Assembly: GCF_032878955.1 (NCBI RefSeq)
Contig: NZ_CP043839.1
Location: 4,340,001-4,404,000, forward strand
Source: Butyricimonas paravirosa
Lineage (GTDB): Bacteria; Bacteroidota; Bacteroidia; Bacteroidales; Marinifilaceae
Direction of reading: 5' to 3'
Length of the DNA: 64,000 nucleotides
The position numbers and the translations under genes are program-made. The notes under the pieces are model-generated. The model saw only the letters and a program-made list of their open reading frames with translations. It did not search any database and was not told where the DNA came from. This document shows positions 43,213-51,617 of this stretch, in pieces; the first letter of the stretch is position 1, and the number at the start of each line of letters is the position of its first letter.

Positions 43213-44595
43213 ATGAGATATATAATAGTTATTTTTGTCACACTGCTTATGCTAAGTTCGTGTGAAAAAGAGGAGAGTATAATTCATGATTTGAATATTT
43301 CTCCAGATGAGATTTCAAAAATTGAATTGCGTGCAGATCATAAAACGTTAGTCCCTAATGGAGTTAGTAAAATGGGATTCCATACGTTTGTATATGCTAA
43401 AAGAAACGTGATGTCTTACGGTCGGGATGAAGAGACAGATGAATTTTATGGCAAAGAGATTGAGGAGGAGTTTTTAGTTCCAGACGATCAAATTCCGGCT
43501 GGTTATGTGAAAGTGTATGACCAGAATGGTAATGTATTGGAAGATGGGTATTATGCAACGACGAGCGATGTGCCTGGAACTGTATTACAATTTTATGCAA
43601 AAGGGGGAAATATGGAAAGTAATCGTCTAGAGATTACAATAAGGGAGTTGCCTGAAGAGGATTATGAGGAGATTGTGATTCCTGTTGTCTTTCATGTACT
43701 CGTTCCTCCGGCAACAGCGGCTCCTGCTTATGATTTAAGCGTGGAATTTTTGGAAGAACAACTTCAGCGAGTTTCTGATGCCTTTAATCGTAAGATAACA
43801 ACTGATCCTAATGCAGGAAACGCTAAAGTCGTGTTTAAGTTGGCAACTTATGATCAAAATGGATTAAAAATGCAGGAGCCGGGAAAGAATATAGAGAATA
43901 TTTCAGCATCAGATTTTACAAATATGGGAACTTCTTCCAATAAGACTAAACCTTATTTATCATATATATTGACAAAATGGAAACGTCTTATTTGGGACCC
44001 CAATAAGTATTTGAATATTTGGTTGGCTAAGTTTACCTCGTCGACTTCAGCAACGGGTACTTCTACGTCATATCAGATGTGGCCTCCCATGGTGATGCAT
44101 CCGGACTATGACTTAGCTTCTATTCCGGGTTTGGATTTGGAACATAAGGAGTCCTTTACCTTAGATGATGTTGAGGACTGTCGGGAAGTTGGTTTCATGG
44201 TGAATCTGGCAGCTCTTTACACGCCAACAGCAGTACAAGGATCAAATGAATTCAGTCTGGCTACCCCTATGGCAGAATATTTTGGTATTCTTCAAACGAG
44301 GTGTGATATGTATGAGTATTTGAATGAAGATGGTGATAGTGATTATTGTCCGGATACTTATAGTTTTGATTATGGTTTTTATCCTTCTGTGTTTAAGGCT
44401 AATAACTTGGATGGACAACCGGAAAATGATCCAACTCGTCCTTTGGAGTATTTCACTTCGTTCAATGTGATGGATATGTATAGTTATAAAAATTCACTTT
44501 CTATCGATCAAGTGAAACGCTTAAGAATGGTTTTGCAACAATGTCCTTCTCGCTGGGCTTATAAATCTGATTGGGCTTTTACGGGAGGAAATTGA
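43213..44595 (+). CDS. M43-protease-like lipoprotein lacking the zinc motif, locus C
   Basis: A protein of 460 residues, lipobox 'LSSC' (Cys17), a paralogue of the locus B lipoprotein. It keeps the M43-like scaffold ('VIPVVFHVLVPP', 'WDPNKYLNIWLAKF', 'DYCPDTYSFDYG'), but at the zinc site it reads T351-P-M-A-E-Y-F-G-I-L, again without either histidine. Loss of the motif in both copies, with the rest preserved, suggests selection for a non-enzymatic job. I chose the ATG at 43213, because an in-frame ATG at 43168 lies inside susD and adds 15 residues before the signal peptide. The locus ends at terminator hairpins 44648-44702. Confidence 0.65.
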   Translation: MRYIIVIFVTLLMLSSCEKEESIIHDLNISPDEISKIELRADHKTLVPNGVSKMGFHTFVYAKRNVMSYGRDEETDEFYGKEIEEEFLVPDDQIPAGYVKVYDQNGNVLEDGYYATTSDVPGTVLQFYAKGGNMESNRLEITIRELPEEDYEEIVIPVVFHVLVPPATAAPAYDLSVEFLEEQLQRVSDAFNRKITTDPNAGNAKVVFKLATYDQNGLKMQEPGKNIENISASDFTNMGTSSNKTKPYLSYILTKWKRLIWDPNKYLNIWLAKFTSSTSATGTSTSYQMWPPMVMHPDYDLASIPGLDLEHKESFTLDDVEDCREVGFMVNLAALYTPTAVQGSNEFSLATPMAEYFGILQTRCDMYEYLNEDGDSDYCPDTYSFDYGFYPSVFKANNLDGQPENDPTRPLEYFTSFNVMDMYSYKNSLSIDQVKRLRMVLQQCPSRWAYKSDWAFTGGN

Positions 44596-44674
44596 TGTTT
44601 GTGTGTAGTGTTTAAAGACTCGATGCTGGGTCTTGTAGGTCGAAATCGTACCTTCCGTGGTACACTTTATGCAG

Positions 44675-44706
44675 AAAAACGTACCGTTGAAGGTACGTTT
44701 TTCTTA
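44675..44706. terminator. Bidirectional terminator between locus C and the M64 gene
   Basis: AAAAACGTACC (44675-44685) and GGTACGTTTTT (44692-44702) form a perfect 11-bp stem with T-runs on both strands. A smaller hairpin with the same GTACC/GGTAC core sits just upstream (44648-44663). Confidence 0.85.
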
Positions 44707-44707
44707 T

Positions 44708-45988
44708 TTATCGGGTATAAAAATCGATTTGTTTCTTGATAGCCCGGATACAAACGGGGCAGAAGTCATCACCGGATAGGGTGTTCATCAAACAATCATA
44801 ACGAGGACGGTAAACACCCTTGGACACGTAACCACCTCCTTCATAGGCCCCGAGTTTCTTGGGATTTTGGGGATCGTAGGTAGTGGGAACGGGGGTATCT
44901 TTATCAAGCATATCTTTCCATTTCTTATTAAAGTTTGTCAGTGTGGTAAGATTAGCCTCCCAAGGTTCCACGTTGGTCGGGTACATATCATTGTAACTGC
45001 TACCGACTTCCACGTATTCGTCTCCAAGGCCGAGAAACAGATGGCCGAACTCGTGAACATAAACCTTGGCTGCATGGAGATTACCGGAAATGCTGATACC
45101 GTAATGGTTATAGATGGCTCCACCACCATATTTTTGCGTGTTGGCAATAATGTAGATGAAGTCATAGGGGACGTTAGCGGATAAATCCCGTAAACTTTTA
45201 TTATCGTAGGTCATGATGTAACGTTCGGAATCGAAAGTGTAAAAGGAAGAATTCAGTATGGTATTCTTCCAAATGTATTCACCGGGAATATCGACACCGG
45301 ATTCTTGTGAAGGGGCAAGGACAGCCCGGATGTTAAATCGACCTTGATTTTCTTTATAGGGAGAAAGGCTGAACAGGCCTTCTGCGAAAAGTTTGCAATC
45401 GGCTTTAAATTTGTCCATTTCATCTGCCGTGTAACCTTCGGGGAGCAGGACGATATCCACCCGGCGTGACGGGTTTCCGGTGTAATGCACGTCATAAGTC
45501 GGGAACTGCATCCGGCGATCCTTCTTGATAAAATAGCTATCAACATCCACCGTGTATTCAAATTTCTTTACGAATTTACCTTTCTTGTTCCGGGTGGATA
45601 TTTCAATGCGTACGTCATTTTTCGGGAAAGGCATGACTACACTCTCTGAACAGCAACGTTGAGTTGTTTTCGCTTCATCGGTGGTTTGCCATTCCCAGAA
45701 AAGAGTGCAATATCCCCGGGAATAGATGAGTTGGTTGGAGGCCACGTCGTACACGTTGAGATAATAATTCCCGTAGAACATGGTATCAATGAGGTTGGTT
45801 TTCGAACCGCCCCAGTAAGGTTCCTCTAATAACTCCTCGAAATAAATTTCGTCATGCTGGCTATTCCCGCAATGGGCGTAATCCATACGTAAAGTTTTGT
45901 TGTGAAAGTATTTGTCGAATTGGGCCCAGGATTGATTTGCTTGTAATAATAACATGATACAGGGCAAGAGTGCTATGATTCGTTTCAT
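44708..45988 (-). CDS. Secreted M64-family (IgA-peptidase-like) metallopeptidase
   Basis: A protein of 426 residues with a signal peptide (ending near 'NQSWAQ'), an N-terminal beta domain (about 25-160) and a C-terminal zinc peptidase domain. The motif H312-E-F-G-H316 followed by 'GDEY' is the M64 signature, with H312, H316 and the later acidic residue expected to bind zinc. 'VDIVLLPEGYTADEMDKF' is another M64 hallmark. The catalytic glutamate E313 is present, so it should be active outside the cytoplasm on proteins. It converges on locus C and is divergent from the locus D sigma gene. It is the only metallopeptidase-like protein in the window with an intact HExxH. Confidence 0.88.
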   Translation of the reverse strand: MKRIIALLPCIMLLLQANQSWAQFDKYFHNKTLRMDYAHCGNSQHDEIYFEELLEEPYWGGSKTNLIDTMFYGNYYLNVYDVASNQLIYSRGYCTLFWEWQTTDEAKTTQRCCSESVVMPFPKNDVRIEISTRNKKGKFVKKFEYTVDVDSYFIKKDRRMQFPTYDVHYTGNPSRRVDIVLLPEGYTADEMDKFKADCKLFAEGLFSLSPYKENQGRFNIRAVLAPSQESGVDIPGEYIWKNTILNSSFYTFDSERYIMTYDNKSLRDLSANVPYDFIYIIANTQKYGGGAIYNHYGISISGNLHAAKVYVHEFGHLFLGLGDEYVEVGSSYNDMYPTNVEPWEANLTTLTNFNKKWKDMLDKDTPVPTTYDPQNPKKLGAYEGGGYVSKGVYRPRYDCLMNTLSGDDFCPVCIRAIKKQIDFYTR

Positions 45989-46009
45989 AAATCTGTTTTA
46001 TTATGTGTT

Positions 46010-46027
46010 TATCTTTGTGCAAAGATA
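46010..46027. promoter_or_regulatory. Head-to-head -7 boxes between M64 and locus D sigma genes
   Basis: TATCTTTG-TG-CAAAGATA is a perfect inverted repeat made of two full-match -7 boxes, one for each divergent gene. The minus-strand promoter also has a 3-of-4 -33 (TTCG, 46049-46052, spacing 21); the plus-strand -33 is weak. Polymerase could occupy only one at a time. Confidence 0.55.
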
Positions 46028-46080
46028 GTTTTTTACTATTTTTATACACGAATAAATCTGTATAATAATCCTTAGGGAAA

Positions 46081-46647
46081 ATGGTTCAAGATGAGTTATT
46101 AATAGAGCAATTGAATCAAAAGCAGGTGGGAGCTTTTAAAATATTGTTTGACCGATTTTATCGTTATCTCGTGCTATATGCCATGAAGTGGGTAGAGAGA
46201 CAAGAGATTGCGGAAGATGTCGTGCAGGACTTATTCGTGCAGGTGTGGGAACGGGATACGATTTACAGTTCCTATTATGGTTTTAAGAATTTCTTGTATA
46301 ACTCGGTGAAGAATGCCTCGTTGGATTATTTGAAACACAAGGAAGTGGAGGGAAAGTATGTGCGTTACACGCTTCGGACATCAGAGGCGGGCGAAATGCC
46401 TGAATTGGAGGTTATGAAAGATGAGGTGTACCGCCGTTTATACCAGGTATTGGATGAACTACCTAAACGGTGCCAGGAAGTGTTTAAACATTACCTGGAA
46501 GGAAAAAAGAATAGCGAAATTGCGGAAATCCTTCAAATATCCGAATTAACCGTGAAGACTCAAAAACGGAATGCTATTGTTTATTTGCGAAAAAGATTGG
46601 GTGGTGTATATGTGCTATATGCCTTGTTTAAAGTGGGTTTCATGTGA
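46081..46647 (+). CDS. ECF sigma factor of locus D
   Basis: A protein of 188 residues with sigma region 2 ('EIAEDVVQDLFVQVWERD', about 41-58) and region 4 ('GKKNSEIAEILQISELTVKTQ', about 139-159). It is of the same Bacteroidota sigma-70 expansion type as the others but clearly distinct from B and C. It is transcribed away from the M64 gene. The fecR gene starts 81 bp downstream. It should direct transcription of locus D in response to its FecR/SusC pair. Confidence 0.92.
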   Translation: MVQDELLIEQLNQKQVGAFKILFDRFYRYLVLYAMKWVERQEIAEDVVQDLFVQVWERDTIYSSYYGFKNFLYNSVKNASLDYLKHKEVEGKYVRYTLRTSEAGEMPELEVMKDEVYRRLYQVLDELPKRCQEVFKHYLEGKKNSEIAEILQISELTVKTQKRNAIVYLRKRLGGVYVLYALFKVGFM

Positions 46648-46728
46648 TTGGAAAATATTTTCTAAAAAAAGTCGATTTTTTATACTCCTTTTTTTTGCTC
46701 TTGTCGTCTTTGGTGTAAAATAACAAGG

Positions 46729-47904
46729 ATGATGAAACATTACGATGAATATATCATACAATTAATCCAACTTTATCTCGTGGGGGATTTATCCGGGGAA
46801 GAAAAAGTGAAGTTGGAGGAGTGGGTTAGTCAAGATCCTTCGCATGAAAAACTTTTTAAAGAGATTTGTGATGAAAAGAATGTAGCCCATGATTTTGGTA
46901 TTTACGAGAATGTGAATAAAAATTCTGCATGGGAGAAGGTCATTTTGAAGGGAAACATCAAAGAGAAGCATAATACCCGTCGTTTAGGGTGGTATAAATT
47001 CGTGGCTGCCGTGATGATTCCCTTGATGGTGGTGGCAGCGGGATATTTTATAAGAGAAACGAAACCGGGTGCCGAACAAAAGGGTACGGAATTGGCCAGT
47101 ATAGAGCCCGGAAAGAGCAAGGCTATTCTTCGGTTGGCTGATAATCGGGTGATTGAAATCACGAGAGAACAAGAAACTCGTTTTGACGTGGCAGAAGGTA
47201 TTGCGGCTACCAATAACTCGTTAGGAATGGTTTACCCGGAGCAGGTGGCAACGGGAAAGACGGAATATAACGTGTTGGAAGTTCCTCGTGGAGGAGAATA
47301 CACGGTTACCTTGTCCGACGGGACGGTTGTTTACCTGAATTCGGGCAGTGAATTGCGTTACCCCGTGGCTTTCGGGACTGAACGGCGAGACGTGTTTCTT
47401 TCCGGGGAAGGATATTTTGAAGTGGCAAAAGATGTAAAACGGCCTTTTTTCGTGAATGCGGATAAATTAAAAATCCGGGTTTATGGAACTTCTTTTAACG
47501 TAAACACGTACAATCTTGCAAATGTTGAGACTGTTTTGGTCGAGGGAAAGATTGGTATTCAAGAAACGAATTCGGACGTTGAATATTCGGTGATGCCGGG
47601 ACAGTTGGCTCTTTATAACAGAGAGAAAGGCACTATGGAAATTCGAGATGTGGATGTGCGGCCTTACGTGGCGTGGAAAGAGCATGAGTTTATGTTTGAT
47701 AACGAGAGTTTGGAAGAGATTATGAACACGTTGTCTTTATGGTATGACGTGGATGTGTTCTTCCAGACGGCAAGTTTGAAACAACTGCATTTTACCGGGC
47801 ATTTGGGACGTTACGAGGAAGTTTCCCATATTCTCGATGCTATATCAGGAGTGACTCAGGTGAAATTCTCTGTGAAAGGAAGGACAATTATCGTGATGGA
47901 ATAA
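46729..47904 (+). CDS. FecR-family anti-sigma factor, locus D
   Basis: A protein of 391 residues. A cytoplasmic N-terminus ('LIQLYLVGDLSGEEKVKLEE') precedes one membrane segment (about 88-106, 'FVAAVMIPLMVVAAGYFI'), a FecR domain (about 185-285, 'PRGGEYTVTLSDGTVVYLNS', 'LSGEGYFEVAKD', 'VYGTSFNVNTY') and a C-terminal DUF4974-type domain (about 325-391, 'LSLWYDVDVFF'). It should hold the locus D sigma factor. The ATG at 46732 is an alternative start. The susC gene lies 112 bp downstream, behind a two-hairpin leader. Confidence 0.9.
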   Translation: MMKHYDEYIIQLIQLYLVGDLSGEEKVKLEEWVSQDPSHEKLFKEICDEKNVAHDFGIYENVNKNSAWEKVILKGNIKEKHNTRRLGWYKFVAAVMIPLMVVAAGYFIRETKPGAEQKGTELASIEPGKSKAILRLADNRVIEITREQETRFDVAEGIAATNNSLGMVYPEQVATGKTEYNVLEVPRGGEYTVTLSDGTVVYLNSGSELRYPVAFGTERRDVFLSGEGYFEVAKDVKRPFFVNADKLKIRVYGTSFNVNTYNLANVETVLVEGKIGIQETNSDVEYSVMPGQLALYNREKGTMEIRDVDVRPYVAWKEHEFMFDNESLEEIMNTLSLWYDVDVFFQTASLKQLHFTGHLGRYEEVSHILDAISGVTQVKFSVKGRTIIVME

Positions 47905-47911
47905 AAGAATA

Positions 47912-47984
47912 GCGGAAAATGTTACGAGCATCTTCCGCCATTAATGATAATAGGACAACAGGCTAATGTTACGAGCAATGCCTG
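47912..47984 (+). promoter_or_regulatory. Two-hairpin leader between fecR and susC, locus D, with a repeated loop 13-mer
   Basis: Hairpin 1: GCGGAA (47912-47917) with TTCCGC (47933-47938). Hairpin 2: CAGGC (47959-47963) with GCCTG (47980-47984). Both loops contain AATGTTACGAGCA (47918-47930 and 47965-47977). The stems differ while the loops are identical, so the loop sequence itself may be recognised. Confidence 0.6.
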
Positions 47985-48016
47985 ATTGTAAATACTAACA
48001 TTCTAACTACAAAGGT

Positions 48017-51000
48017 ATGGAAAAAATTCTATTATGCCTTAGGGTTTACCGACCCCATGGACAAAAATTTTGGAAAACGATGAAGCTTTTTATTTTTTTG
48101 ATGTGTTGTTTCACATTTTCTCTTTCGGCAAATAGTTTTGCCCAACAGGAGAAAGTCAACTTGGATCTACAAGGAGTATCGATAAAAACGTTATTTAGCG
48201 AGATCCAGCGTCAGACGAATCTGCATTTTATTTTTAACACGGAACAAACAGAACAGTTAAATAAACTGACTGTAAAAGCAAAAGAGGAGTCCGTGAAATC
48301 CGTGTTGGATAGAGTTTTTGAGGGAACAGGTTTTACTTACACGTTCCGGGATAATATTATCATGGTCCGTTTCGAAGGGAAAAATTCCGTGCAGCAAGCA
48401 AATAAAGAGATGGAAATTCGTGGTGTAGTGAAAGATAAAAGCGGGGAACCATTACCGGGCGTAACCGTGCTTATCGTGGGGACCCAGTTAGGAACGGCCA
48501 CGGGAATGGATGGTGATTTCTTGTTACGGGTTCCGGAACAGGACAGCGTGAGACTGCGTTTTTCATTTGTAGGGATGAAAACGAAGGATGTTCCTTATAA
48601 GAAAAATCAACCCGCTTTGGTTGTCGTGTTAGAGGAAGAAGCGGAGAGTATCGGGGAGATCGTGGTAACGGGATACCAGCAAATCGAGAAACGTAACTTG
48701 ACGAGTTCTGTGGTGACGGTGAAAACAAGTGAACTAAAGACAATTGGAGCTTCGAGTATCGAACAGATGTTGCAAGGTGTGGTTCCGGGGCTTTCCGTGG
48801 TGAATACATCCGCGGCTCCGGGTGCGGCCCCTAAGATTCGTATTCGCGGTACGGCGACCATCTCCGGTAATGCAGACCCGTTATGGGTATTGGATGGCGT
48901 GATTCTGGAAAATTCCGTCCCGGTGACGGCTGCTGATTTGAACAGTCCGGACGTGATGAATATGTTCAATTCGGTGATTGGCGGTATTAACCCGAATGAC
49001 ATCGAGAGTATTACCGTGCTGAAAGATGCTTCTGCAACTGCTATTTATGGAACACGTGCTGCCAATGGCGTGATCGTGGTCACCACGAAGAAGGGGAAGG
49101 CCAATAGTTTTAACATAGCGTATCAACATACCTCAACCCTAAGTATTCGTCCTTACTACGATAATTTTGATTTGTTGAATTCGAAAGAACGCATAGCTTT
49201 AGCTTGGGAAAATTACGAGGATGGGTTATCTGTTTGGGGTGGAACTCATTTTAACGGGACTCCCGGTTTAGAAGGGTTACTGAATAGTTATGCTCTTGGA
49301 CAAATAACCCGAGAGCAATTGAATTCGATGGCTAATAAGTTGGAAGAGACAAATACGGATTGGTTTAAAACTCTATTCCGGAATGCCTATACGCAAACTC
49401 ATAATTTGAGCGTTTCTGGGGGAACAGAGAGAACTAATTATTATATTTCACTGAATTATAACGGAGAAGAAGGGGTGGATAAAGCAAGTGAGTATAAGAA
49501 TTATGGAGGTATGGTAAAAGTGAATACTCGGCTATTTCAGGGTGTGAACATGGGAGCTATTCTTCAAATGGATCGTAGGGACCGGGAGATGTACCATTCT
49601 TCTATTGATTTATTTAATTATGCAGTTCGTACTTCTAGGGCAATTCCTTTACATGAGGACAATGGGGATTTACATTATTATATCGGAACAGTGTCAGGTC
49701 GTTGGCATAAATTTAATATCCTGAATGAGTTGGCGAATACTGGAAATGAGAGTACACAAACCGATATAAAAGGAATTGTCAATCTTACAGTAAACCTATA
49801 CAAAGGCTTGAAATACGAAGGATTATTTAGTTACGCTTCTTCCCATTCTACGGCCCGGGATTATGCTACAGAGAAAAGTGCTTATGTGGCTGATATAAGA
49901 GGGTACGAGTATGGAGAAGGTTCAGAAGAGGATATAAAAAAATCACCTTTACCTTACGGGGGAGTGTATAATGAGCAAACGTATGAACAACGTTCCTCGC
50001 TAATTCGTAATGGTTTGACATATAAAGGAAGTCTTACAGAGGATTTATCTATTGATGTATTATTAGGACAGGAGTTTAGAAATACAAATTATAAAGGTTT
50101 AAAATCAAATACATTCGGTTATTTCCATGATCGGGGGAATACGTTTTATGAACCAGCGTTGGGAGAATCAACAGGTCATTTAAAACGGAATAAAGTTACC
50201 CGTAGTTTGGTCGATCGTTCCAATATATCTTATTATGGCGTAGTTTCTGCCATGTATGGTGATCGTTACGTGTTGAACGCTAATATTCGTTTTGACGGAT
50301 CGAATCTTTTCGGGTCTAATCCTAAGTATCGTTATCTACCCTTGTGGTCTATTTCCGGAAGATGGATTATCAGTAATGAATCATTTTTGCAAGATAACAA
50401 CACGATAAGTAATTTGGCTCTTCGGGCATCTTACGGTTTAAGAGGTAATATCGTGGAAGACAGTAGTCCATCGATTATTGCCGCAGCATTACCACCTAAT
50501 GCGGTGACCGGTTTGTTTGAAATGGAAATCCAACAAGCTCCAAATCCTGATTTGAAATGGGAAACGACAGCTTCGTTTAACGTGGGACTGGAACTTGGTC
50601 TGTTTGATGATCGGTTATCTTTAGATGTTGATTATTATTTGGATGAAAGTAAAGACTTGATTGCTTACAAGAGTGTTTCATCTGTATCTGGTTTTTCTGG
50701 AAAGTATGTCAATTATGCAGATGTGCGTAATCAGGGGATTGATGTTTCTTTGAGTGGAACTCTCCTTAAAAATAAGGATTGGCGGTGGACGGCTGCTTTT
50801 AACATGGGGTATGTGAAAAATAAAGTGACGAAATCGACGAGTACGGCACAAGCAAAATATTTAGTGCAAAGTGTTTATACTCCTGGTGAGGTGTACGAGG
50901 GGAAACCCGTGGACGGGATGTTCTCTTATCGTTTTGCCAAATTAGATGATAAAGGAATGCCCATGTTTTACGACAAGGACGGGAATGTACTTGGAGTGGA

Positions 51001-51607
51001 TAGTGAGGAAATCGTGAATTACCCGTATGACTTGGGTAACTTGAAATATGAAGGAACTCGTGATCCACTGTTTTCCGGAGGTTTGAACACGAGAGTATCA
51101 TACAAGAATGTTTCATTGTCGATGTTGTTTGCGTTCGGTTTGAAGAACGTGGTACGTTTGCCTGCACGTGCGTATGTAACGACTCCGGCGGAGGACGAGA
51201 ACGCAAACAGTAGCATCAAGGATCGTTGGCGTCCGGGACAGGATAACACGGGTAAAACAATTCCAGCTTTATCTGCTGGCGATGGATATATTACAACTGC
51301 TGATGGTAATTTTTATGCCACAGATTGGTATAACTTATCAGATCAAACGGTTGTTCCTGGTGATTACCTCCGGTTTCGAAACTTGATGATTGAGTATCAA
51401 TTACCAGCCCGGTGGACAAATAAAGTGGTTGTTGGAGATCGTAAGATGGGTAATGTTACCTTGAAATTTCAGGCACAAAATTTATTCGTGATAGCGGATA
51501 AACGTTTGAAGGGGTATGATCCCGAGACGATTAATTATACGACAACATCTTATGGTTCTTTGCCATTGGCTAGGACGTTTACTTTGGGATTGAATATCAA
51601 TTTTTAA
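48017..51607 (+). CDS. SusC-like TonB-dependent transducer, locus D
   Basis: A protein of 1196 residues. The N-terminus is long: about 25 residues precede the hydrophobic core of the signal peptide ('LFIFLMCCFTFSLSANSFAQ'). STN (about 48-120), carboxypeptidase-regulatory-like (about 133-210, 'LPGVTVLIVGTQLGTATG'), plug (about 215-360, 'GEIVVTGYQQIEKRNLTSS', 'ATAIYGTRAANGVIVV') and barrel (ending 'GLNINF') follow. An internal ATG at 48080 would give a shorter signal peptide. It should import the ligand bound by the locus D SusD and signal to its FecR. Confidence 0.93.
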   Translation: MEKILLCLRVYRPHGQKFWKTMKLFIFLMCCFTFSLSANSFAQQEKVNLDLQGVSIKTLFSEIQRQTNLHFIFNTEQTEQLNKLTVKAKEESVKSVLDRVFEGTGFTYTFRDNIIMVRFEGKNSVQQANKEMEIRGVVKDKSGEPLPGVTVLIVGTQLGTATGMDGDFLLRVPEQDSVRLRFSFVGMKTKDVPYKKNQPALVVVLEEEAESIGEIVVTGYQQIEKRNLTSSVVTVKTSELKTIGASSIEQMLQGVVPGLSVVNTSAAPGAAPKIRIRGTATISGNADPLWVLDGVILENSVPVTAADLNSPDVMNMFNSVIGGINPNDIESITVLKDASATAIYGTRAANGVIVVTTKKGKANSFNIAYQHTSTLSIRPYYDNFDLLNSKERIALAWENYEDGLSVWGGTHFNGTPGLEGLLNSYALGQITREQLNSMANKLEETNTDWFKTLFRNAYTQTHNLSVSGGTERTNYYISLNYNGEEGVDKASEYKNYGGMVKVNTRLFQGVNMGAILQMDRRDREMYHSSIDLFNYAVRTSRAIPLHEDNGDLHYYIGTVSGRWHKFNILNELANTGNESTQTDIKGIVNLTVNLYKGLKYEGLFSYASSHSTARDYATEKSAYVADIRGYEYGEGSEEDIKKSPLPYGGVYNEQTYEQRSSLIRNGLTYKGSLTEDLSIDVLLGQEFRNTNYKGLKSNTFGYFHDRGNTFYEPALGESTGHLKRNKVTRSLVDRSNISYYGVVSAMYGDRYVLNANIRFDGSNLFGSNPKYRYLPLWSISGRWIISNESFLQDNNTISNLALRASYGLRGNIVEDSSPSIIAAALPPNAVTGLFEMEIQQAPNPDLKWETTASFNVGLELGLFDDRLSLDVDYYLDESKDLIAYKSVSSVSGFSGKYVNYADVRNQGIDVSLSGTLLKNKDWRWTAAFNMGYVKNKVTKSTSTAQAKYLVQSVYTPGEVYEGKPVDGMFSYRFAKLDDKGMPMFYDKDGNVLGVDSEEIVNYPYDLGNLKYEGTRDPLFSGGLNTRVSYKNVSLSMLFAFGLKNVVRLPARAYVTTPAEDENANSSIKDRWRPGQDNTGKTIPALSAGDGYITTADGNFYATDWYNLSDQTVVPGDYLRFRNLMIEYQLPARWTNKVVVGDRKMGNVTLKFQAQNLFVIADKRLKGYDPETINYTTTSYGSLPLARTFTLGLNINF

Positions 51608-51617
51608 ATGAATGATT

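Noticed and set aside
27337..44595. Composite mobile element carrying loci B and C
   Set aside because: I found no transposase, integrase, flanking repeats or attachment sites; plain tandem duplication explains the layout.
34543..44595. Calling the B and C lipoproteins active zinc proteases
   Set aside because: The zinc-binding histidines and catalytic glutamate of HExxH are absent in both; only the scaffold is similar.
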